Below are positions 13,455-18,222 of a stretch of 18,222 bases of DNA, one piece after another (position 1 is the stretch's first letter; each line of letters starts with the position of its first letter). This DNA comes from Aphodomonas sp964553125 (GTDB lineage Bacteria > Bacillota > Clostridia > Christensenellales > Aristaeellaceae). The notes beneath the pieces were generated by a model that saw only the letters and a list, made by a program, of their open reading frames with translations, did not search any database and had not been told where the DNA came from. The position numbers and the translations under genes are program-made. The DNA is taken from the NCBI GenBank assembly GCA_964553125.1, contig CAZKJW010000047.1, positions 1 to 18,222 on the forward strand, written 5' to 3'.

Positions 13455-13829
13455 ATGCCCACGATCAATCAGCTGATCCGTAAGGGAAGGGAGAAAGTCG
13501 TCACGAAGTCGACCGCCCCGATTTTGCAGAAGTGCCCGCAGAAGCGCGGCGTGTGCCTGAGCGTCAAAACCACGACGCCCAAGAAACCGAACTCCGCTCT
13601 GCGCAAGATCGCCCGTGTTCGTCTGACGAACCAGATCGAAGGTACCTGCTACATTCCGGGCATCGGCCACAACCTGCAGGAGCACAGCGTCGTCCTCATC
13701 CGCGGCGGCCGTGTGCGTGACCTGCCTGGCGTGCGCTATCACATCATCCGCGGCGCTCTCGACGCTGCCGGCGTTGCCAAGCGTAACCAGGGCCGTTCGC
13801 TGTATGGCGCGAAGAAACCGAAGAAGTAA
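13455..13829 (+). CDS. rpsL: 30S ribosomal protein S12
   Basis: This 124-residue protein is collinear with E. coli S12 (124). It sits at the decoding centre of the small subunit and affects accuracy. CPQKRGVC (27-34), TTTPKKPNSALRK (39-51), GHNLQEHSVVLIRGGRV (71-87) and DLPGVRYH (89-96) are the invariant parts. K43 is conserved, but position 88 is arginine (CGT at 13716-13718) where most bacteria have lysine; K88R is a known streptomycin-resistance change. The start is fixed by a near-perfect AAGGAGGTG (13440-13448). rpsG follows after a 139-base spacer that contains a hairpin. Confidence 0.98.
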   Translation: MPTINQLIRKGREKVVTKSTAPILQKCPQKRGVCLSVKTTTPKKPNSALRKIARVRLTNQIEGTCYIPGIGHNLQEHSVVLIRGGRVRDLPGVRYHIIRGALDAAGVAKRNQGRSLYGAKKPKK

Positions 13830-13844
13830 GCCTTCGGTCGGTGG

Positions 13845-13868
13845 GTTCATGCAGAACGCTGCGTGAAC
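13845..13868 (+). promoter_or_regulatory. Hairpin in the rpsL-rpsG spacer
   Basis: GTTCATGCA pairs with TGCGTGAAC (nine pairs, one G-T) around a six-base loop. In E. coli the S12-S7 spacer is the site where S7 represses its own translation. This 139-base spacer could serve the same purpose, but the E. coli-like fold cannot be shown by eye. Confidence 0.4.
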
Positions 13869-13968
13869 AGCCTGTTTCCCGTTTTCTTCCATTTTTGCTG
13901 AAAGTTCTGCTTACAAACGAACGAATCAAGCGAAAAGTGGCCGACTGCAAATTCAGGAGGGTTATAAA

Positions 13969-14439
13969 ATGCCCAGACGTGGATTTATCCCCAAGCGCGA
14001 AGTGCTGCCGGATCCCGTTTACGGCACCACGGTCGTCACCAAGCTGATCAACCAGATCATGCTCGACGGCAAGCGCGGTGTGGCGCAGCGCGTGTGCTAC
14101 GATGCTTTTGACATGATAAAGGAAAAGACCGGCAAGGAAGCGCTGGAAGTGTTCCAGGCCGGCATGAACAACATCCTGCCGCAGCTGGAAGTCAAGGCTC
14201 GCCGTGTCGGCGGCGCGACCTACCAGGTGCCTATGGAGATCCGTCCGGAGCGCCGTCAGACGCTGGCTCTCCGCTGGCTGGTTGAATTCTCCCGCAAGCG
14301 CGGCGAGCGCCGGATGTCCGAGCGCCTTGCCGGCGAAATCATGGATGCCGCGAACAACACCGGCAATGCCGTGAAGCGCAAGGAAGAAATGCACCGCATG
14401 GCGGAAGCGAACAAGGCGTTCGCGCATTACCGCTGGTAG
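13969..14439 (+). CDS. rpsG: 30S ribosomal protein S7
   Basis: This 156-residue protein is the typical Firmicutes S7 length. S7 nucleates assembly of the 30S head by binding 16S rRNA. MPRRGFIPKREVLPDPVYGT at the start, LINQIMLDGKRGVAQ (26-40), VKARRVGGATYQVPMEIRPERR (75-96), and the C-terminal KRKEEMHRMAEANKAFAHYRW are canonical. CAGGAGGG precedes the ATG. A strong terminator starts 14 bases after the stop, which is unusual because S7 and EF-G are normally co-transcribed without such a signal. Confidence 0.98.
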   Translation: MPRRGFIPKREVLPDPVYGTTVVTKLINQIMLDGKRGVAQRVCYDAFDMIKEKTGKEALEVFQAGMNNILPQLEVKARRVGGATYQVPMEIRPERRQTLALRWLVEFSRKRGERRMSERLAGEIMDAANNTGNAVKRKEEMHRMAEANKAFAHYRW

Positions 14440-14452
14440 TCCTCGTATGTCC

Positions 14453-14508
14453 GGGGCGGAGGGAATCAGGGGCGCTGTGCGCCTGATTTTCCCCCGCCCT
14501 CGTTTTTG
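14453..14508 (+). terminator. Strong intrinsic terminator between rpsG and fusA
   Basis: GGGCGG-a-GGGAA then TCAGG pair with CCTGA then TTCCC-CCGCCC, giving about 16 pairs with small bulges. An inner GCGC-tgt-GCGC cap closes the loop, and CGTTTTTG follows. The structure and T-tract are as good as the terminators ending the other operons here. Confidence 0.85.
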
Positions 14509-14525
14509 TTCGGGCCAATGCACGC

Positions 14526-14743
14526 CCCTCCATCAGGAGGGTTGCGGGCGGATGATTTTCGCCCCTTGCACAGTGCGGGCTGCCCGCGCCGGAAGCAACG
14601 CCTTGCGGCTGCGGGAGGCGAACGTCATCCGCCCGAACTTTGAACGGGCCGCGCTTTGCAGCGCAAAAAGGGCGCCCTGCGCCCTCATCCGGAGAAAAGC
14701 CCGTTCGTTCCAACTTACCCGACGCGCCGCAAGGGCGCGGCGC
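14526..14743 (+). ncRNA. Long structured 5' leader of fusA (candidate cis-regulatory RNA)
   Basis: Four nested or consecutive perfect stems fill this gene-free spacer. (A) CCCTCC-atca-GGAGGG, 14526-14541. (B) CGGGCGGATGA (14545-14555) pairs with TCATCCGCCCG (14625-14635), continued after a 2x2 internal loop by TTCGCC/GGCGAA (14558-14563/14617-14622), enclosing two smaller hairpins. (C) GAACGGGC (14642-14649) pairs with GCCCGTTC (14699-14706), enclosing GCGCT-ttgc-AGCGC and AGGGCGC-cct-GCGCCCT, a three-way junction. (D) GCGCCGC (14724-14730) pairs with GCGGCGC (14737-14743), six bases ahead of the ribosome binding site. I see no convincing promoter between the terminator and fusA. It could be a regulatory leader, or a small palindromic insertion (module B has MITE-like ends). 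Confidence 0.5.
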
Positions 14744-14762
14744 AGAACGGAAAGGAGAAACT

Positions 14763-16850
14763 ATGTCTCGCAGCCATCCGCTTGAAATGGTTCGCAATAT
14801 CGGCATCATGGCGCACATCGACGCCGGTAAAACCACTACGACCGAACGAATCCTCTATTACACCGGCCGCGTGCATCGCATGGGTGAAACGCACGAAGGC
14901 ATGGCTACGATGGACTGGATGGCGCAGGAGCAGGAGCGCGGCATCACCATCACCTCCGCCGCTACCACCTGCATGTGGGACAACCATCAGATCAACATCA
15001 TCGACACGCCCGGCCACGTGGACTTCACCGTTGAAGTCGAGCGCTCGCTGCGCGTGCTTGACGGCGCCGTCGCCGTTTTCTGCGCGAAGGGCGGCGTGGA
15101 GCCGCAGAGCGAAACCGTGTGGCGTCAGGCCAACACCTATAACGTGCCGCGCATCGCCTATGTCAACAAGATGGACATCATGGGCGCGGATTATCAGCGC
15201 GTTGTGGGCATGATCGAGGAGCGCCTTTCCGCGCACCCGATCCCGATTCAGATCCCCATCGGCGCGGAGAGCGAGTTCCGCGGCATCATCGACCTGATCC
15301 GCATGGACGCCGAACTGTACTACTCCGAGGACGGCTCCGACATGCGCGAAGGCCCGATCCCGGACGACTACAAAGAAGCCGCCGAGCTGGCGCGCTCGCA
15401 GATGATCGAGCGTCTGGCCGATGTGGACGACGAGATCATGGAAATCTACCTCAACGGCGACGAGCCGGACGAGAAGCAGATCATGGCCGCGCTGCGCCGT
15501 GTGACCATCGCCGTCAAGGGCACGCCGGTGCTCTGCGGTTCGAGCTATCGCAACAAGGGCGTGCAGCCGCTGCTCAACGCCATTGTCGCCTATCTGCCCT
15601 CCCCGCTGGACGTGCCGCCGATTCAAGGCATGGATCCCAAGGATGAGAGCAAGGAACTCGTCCGCCGCCCGAGCGACGACGAGCCGTTCTGCGCGCTGGC
15701 GTTCAAAATCATGGCCGACCCGTTCGTGGGCAAGCTGGTGTTCTTCCGCGTGTACAGCGGCACCCTGCAGTCCGGCAGCGTCGTCTATAACGCCACGAAG
15801 GGCAAGCGCGAGCGCATGGGCCGCATCCTGCGGATGCACGCCAACCATCGCGAGGAAACGGACGCCGTTTACGCCGGCGATATCGCCGCCGTAGTCGGCC
15901 TGCGCGAAACCACGACCGGCGACACCCTCTGCGACGAGAAGGCCCCGGCCATTCTGGAAAGCATGGAGTTCCCGGACCCGGTCATTCAGGTCGCCATCGA
16001 GCCGAAAACCAAGGCGGGTCAGGAAAAGATGACCATGGCGCTTGTGCGCCTCGCCGACGAAGACCCGACGTTCCGCACGTGGACGGATCAGGAAACCGGC
16101 CAGACGATCATCGCCGGCATGGGCGAACTGCATCTGGAAATCATCGTTGATCGCCTGCTGCGCGAGTTCAAGGTGGAAGCCACCGTCGGCAAGCCGCAGG
16201 TTGCCTATAAAGAAACCATCCGCAAGGTCGCCACGGCGCAGGGCCGTTACATCCGCCAGACCGGCGGCCACGGCATGTACGGCGATTGTACCCTCCGCCT
16301 CGAACCCCGCGAGCCCGGCGAAGGCTACGAGTTCGTCAACGAAACCGTCGGCGGCATCATTCCCAAGGAATTTGTCACGGCCATTGAAAACGGCGTCCGC
16401 GAGGCGTCGCAGGCCGGCGCGCTGGGCGGCTACCCCGTGGTGGATTTCCGCGCCGTGCTGACCGACGGCTCCACGCACGAAGTGGACTCCAACGAAATGG
16501 CGTTCAAGATCGCCGGTTCCATGGCGTTCCGCGAGGCGGACGCGAAGGCCGATCCGGTGCTGATGGAGCCCGTGATGAAGGTCGAAATCATCGTGCCCGA
16601 CGAATACGTCGGCGACGTGCTGGGCGACGTTTCCTCCAAGCGCGGCCATGTAACGCGTCTGGACATGCGCTCCGGCCAGCAGGTTGTGGACGCGATGATG
16701 CCGCTCTCCGAAATGTTCGGTTACTCCACCAACCTGCGCAGCCGCACGCAGGGTCGCGGCGTGTTCACCATGCAGTTCGATCACTACGATCAGGTGAGCA
16801 AGGCCACTGCCGAAAAGGTGCTTGGAAACCGCAGCACGAAGATTTTCTAA
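14763..16850 (+). CDS. fusA: Elongation factor G
   Basis: This encodes 695 residues, the usual bacterial EF-G length. It is the translational GTPase that drives ribosomal translocation and, with RRF, recycling. GTPase motifs are the P-loop AHIDAGKT (17-24), the switch I region RGITITSAATT (59-69), DTPGH (81-85) and NKMD (135-138). GMGELHLEI in domain III, QTGGHGMYGD in domain IV, and the C-terminal SEMFGYSTNLRSRTQGRGVFTMQF are canonical, so this is the housekeeping EF-G and not a paralogue such as EF-G2 or TetM. The frame is open back to 14640, but the ATG at 14763 has GGAAAGGAG five bases upstream and the standard N-terminus. A terminator follows at once; tuf is not next. Confidence 0.98.
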   Translation: MSRSHPLEMVRNIGIMAHIDAGKTTTTERILYYTGRVHRMGETHEGMATMDWMAQEQERGITITSAATTCMWDNHQINIIDTPGHVDFTVEVERSLRVLDGAVAVFCAKGGVEPQSETVWRQANTYNVPRIAYVNKMDIMGADYQRVVGMIEERLSAHPIPIQIPIGAESEFRGIIDLIRMDAELYYSEDGSDMREGPIPDDYKEAAELARSQMIERLADVDDEIMEIYLNGDEPDEKQIMAALRRVTIAVKGTPVLCGSSYRNKGVQPLLNAIVAYLPSPLDVPPIQGMDPKDESKELVRRPSDDEPFCALAFKIMADPFVGKLVFFRVYSGTLQSGSVVYNATKGKRERMGRILRMHANHREETDAVYAGDIAAVVGLRETTTGDTLCDEKAPAILESMEFPDPVIQVAIEPKTKAGQEKMTMALVRLADEDPTFRTWTDQETGQTIIAGMGELHLEIIVDRLLREFKVEATVGKPQVAYKETIRKVATAQGRYIRQTGGHGMYGDCTLRLEPREPGEGYEFVNETVGGIIPKEFVTAIENGVREASQAGALGGYPVVDFRAVLTDGSTHEVDSNEMAFKIAGSMAFREADAKADPVLMEPVMKVEIIVPDEYVGDVLGDVSSKRGHVTRLDMRSGQQVVDAMMPLSEMFGYSTNLRSRTQGRGVFTMQFDHYDQVSKATAEKVLGNRSTKIF

Positions 16851-16865
16851 TCGCAGGAAAAAAGC

Positions 16866-16910
16866 AAAACACGCCCGAGGAAGTTCAGCGCTTCTTCGGG
16901 CGTTTTGTTT
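16866..16910. terminator. Terminator after fusA
   Basis: ACGCCCGAGGAAG (16871-16883) pairs with CTTCTTCGGGCGT (16891-16903) with one mismatch, flanked by AAAAC and GTTTTGTTT. The flanking A and T tracts could let it work on both strands. Confidence 0.88.
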
Positions 16911-17225
16911 GGAAAAATGCGTCGCTGCGCGCAAGGCAGAGGGCGGCGTTTTAGGGATTAAAAGGGCTTCACCCTGTTCAGAACATACGCGCGGCCGGGC
17001 AGCGTGCGGAGACCGTGCGGGAAACGGGCCGCTGAAACGGCAGGCGTTGGAAGGCGTGGCTGCGCGATGAGCGCTGCCGTTTCGGGGGATATGCGCGCTG
17101 GGTGGTGTGATGGTTGGCGTGGTGATGTTCGACGCCGCTGCTTTTGCGGCGGTTTGGTGAGATGATGATGGACTGGTCTGGCGATGCGTTCATTTTCGTC
17201 GATGGTCGTGCGTGCTTTTCTTGTG
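16911..17225. other. Gene-free stretch between fusA terminator and repeat array
   Basis: I see no supported gene, RNA gene or promoter in these 315 bases. A small hairpin, GCCGC-tgctttt-GCGGC, lies at about 17129-17145. The last 50 bases (from about 17185) resemble the tail of the downstream repeat units (TTCGTCGATGGTCGTGCGTG against TTTGTCGATGTTCATGTATG). This suggests a decayed extra copy. Confidence 0.5.
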
Positions 17226-17242
17226 CAATACCGTGTATGCGT

Positions 17243-17251
17243 TGTGGATAA
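17243..17251 (-). promoter_or_regulatory. DnaA box 1
   Basis: TGTGGATAA is the reverse complement of the consensus TTATCCACA; it lies 17 bases into repeat unit 1. Confidence 0.6.
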
Positions 17252-17403
17252 TGCGGATACATAGCTGCGAGCGGGCATGGCGAATGTGCCGGTGCGTTGT
17301 GCTGATGCGCCTGCGGAGGGGCGGAGTGGTGTAGGCGTACCGCTTTCCACCAGCACGCTGCTGTGTTGCCGTGCATTTATTCTATACAACACCGAGTATG
17401 CGC

Positions 17404-17412
17404 TGTGGATAA
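17404..17412 (-). promoter_or_regulatory. DnaA box 2
   Basis: Perfect 9/9 match, 161 bases after box 1, in the most diverged unit. Confidence 0.6.
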
Positions 17413-17586
17413 TGCGTCCAGCATAGGTGCGTGTGTAACCGGATTTGTTATTATCCTGTGCCGCCATTTTTATAGGGATTTGGCCGATGCAAGTGCGCCG
17501 CCTATTGCCCAGTGCATTGCTGTCCGCACTTAACCATTTTTGCTGATGTTCGCGTGAGTTCATTTCGGGTGACGCCGTGTATGTGC

Positions 17587-17595
17587 TGTGGATAA
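17587..17595 (-). promoter_or_regulatory. DnaA box 3
   Basis: Perfect 9/9 match, 183 bases after box 2, with a weaker opposing site 105 bases further on. Confidence 0.6.
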
Positions 17596-17877
17596 TGCAC
17601 CCGCATAGCTGTGAGTGGACATTGCTGAATGTGCTGGCATTATGCACTGCTACACCCATAGCGGCTTGGCGTGACGCAAGCGCACCGCTTCCTGTCCACA
17701 CGTTGCTGTTTTGCTTTGCGTTTACTTTGCGCAACATCACATATCCTGTGACACTACTCCTGCGGCATCTTGACGCAGCGCAAGCGTGCCGCCTATTGCC
17801 CAGTGCATTGCTGTCCGCACTTAACCATTTTTGCTGATATTCATGTATGTTCATGTCGTGGAATACCGTGTATGTGC

Positions 17878-17886
17878 TGTGGATAA
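17878..17886 (-). promoter_or_regulatory. DnaA box 4
   Basis: Perfect 9/9 match, 291 bases after box 3, again with an opposing 7/9 site 105 bases further on. Confidence 0.6.
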
Positions 17887-18167
17887 TGCGGTCGCATAGC
17901 TGTGAGTGGACATTGCTGAATGTGCTGGCATTTTGCACTGCTACCCCCGTAGCGGCTTGGCGCAATGCAAGCGCGCCGCTTCCTGTCCACACGTTGCTGT
18001 ATTGCTGTGCGTTCACTTTGCGCAACGCCGCGTATCCTGTGACACTACTCCTGCGGCATCCTGACGCCGTGCAAGCGTGCCGCCTATTACCCCGTGCATT
18101 GCAGTCGGCACTTCCGCTTTTTGTCGATGTTCATGTATGTTCATGTCGTGGAATACCATGCACGCGC

Positions 18168-18176
18168 TGTGGATAA
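18168..18176 (-). promoter_or_regulatory. DnaA box 5
   Basis: Perfect 9/9 match, 290 bases after box 4. Flanking bases differ from other units immediately after the nonamer (CGTCTCC in place of TGCGGTC), so the box is retained where its surroundings are not. Confidence 0.6.
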
Positions 18177-18222
18177 CGTCTCCGTTACGCCTTCCGCGTG
18201 CTGCCGTGCCATCATCATTTCT

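Larger units (their letters stand above)
17226..18222. repeat. Mosaic tandem-repeat array with one consensus DnaA box per unit
   Basis: Five units begin at about 17226, 17387, 17570, 17861 and 18151, so unit lengths are 161, 183, 291 and 290 bases, with the last cut by the window end. Units 3 and 4 align along their whole length. Units 1 and 2 are shorter mosaics; unit 2 shares a 51-base identical block (17497-17547) with unit 3 (17788-17838). Around each box the sequence CCGTGTATG-CTGTGGATAATGCG is repeated with scattered changes, but the nine bases TGTGGATAA never vary. Units 3 and 4 also carry CTGTCCACA (17692-17700 and 17983-17991), a 7/9 match in the opposite orientation. Base composition is clearly less GC-rich than the genes. 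Frames are open on both strands through the repeats, so no coding claim is made. Confidence 0.85.

Noticed and set aside
14715..16934. 739-codon minus-strand open frame opposite fusA
   Set aside because: It is an antisense shadow of EF-G, histidine- and alanine-rich with no domain.
16958..18025. Minus-strand open frame of 355 codons through the repeat array, with repeated peptides such as IIHSTYT
   Set aside because: It starts at TTG without a ribosome binding site and is open on both strands. One 290-base period breaks the frame, it has no known domain, and differences between units 3 and 4 show no clear third-position bias. The repeated peptide is just the translation of the DnaA-box core.
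17577..18176. Plus-strand frames of 86 and 109 codons repeating the same peptide
   Set aside because: They are products of the tandem repeat read in the other direction. They lack ribosome binding sites, and copy-to-copy changes are spread over all codon positions.
17226..18222. CRISPR array
   Set aside because: Units are 160-290 bases with similar interiors, not short identical repeats with unique spacers, and no cas genes are present.

Overview
The window looks like part of a metagenome-assembled scaffold from a high-GC Firmicute, probably an uncultured gut Clostridia lineage. The reasons are strong AGGAGG-type ribosome binding sites, a YbxF-type L7Ae protein ahead of rpsL-rpsG-fusA, a PadR/DUF2812 pair, and plant or mucin uronic-acid catabolism genes. 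The taxonomy is inferred; there is no rRNA gene to fix it. A run of exactly 100 N (4677-4776) is a scaffold gap, so the order of the parts on its two sides depends on the assembly.

Layout. (1) 1-4361 is a tightly packed, partly overlapping operon for hexuronate breakdown: uxaC (5' end cut by the window edge), uxuA, an SDR-type fructuronate reductase, a KDPG aldolase and a KDG kinase. Together they take glucuronate through fructuronate, mannonate, KDG and KDPG to pyruvate and glyceraldehyde-3-phosphate. A terminator follows. (2) 4440-4676 is a gene-free, hairpin-rich stretch that runs into the gap. (3) 4777-5623 holds a PadR-type repressor and a DUF2812 membrane protein. (4) 5639-7000 is a promoter followed by a cupin-type glucose-6-phosphate isomerase translationally coupled to an alpha/beta hydrolase. 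(5) On the minus strand, 9552-8557 encodes a sugar-transfer-associated ATP-grasp protein and 8387-6966 an O-antigen-ligase-like membrane protein. Each has its own promoter, and together they suggest cell-surface polysaccharide assembly. (6) 9783-12937 holds a small PAP2-like membrane protein (+), a peptidoglycan-binding exported protein and a P-loop nucleoside-kinase-like protein (-), and a PHP-domain metallo-phosphoesterase (+). (7) 13044-16910 is the str operon: promoter, L7Ae-like protein, S12, S7, a strong terminator, a long structured leader, then EF-G and a terminator.

(8) 16911-18222 has no convincing gene. From 17226 on it is a mosaic tandem-repeat array of five units (about 161, 183, 291, 290 bp and a partial one). 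Each unit carries the same 9-mer TGTGGATAA, which is a perfect consensus DnaA box (TTATCCACA on the other strand). This five-box cluster in place of the usual tuf gene is the most unusual feature seen. It resembles a DnaA-titration locus (datA-like or DnaA-box cluster) or an origin-like element.

Other points worth a second look: a naturally arginine-bearing position 88 in S12, where K88R is a known streptomycin-resistance substitution; a 250-nt highly structured fusA leader behind a terminator; and a promoter that would give a leaderless mRNA for the peptidoglycan-binding protein.
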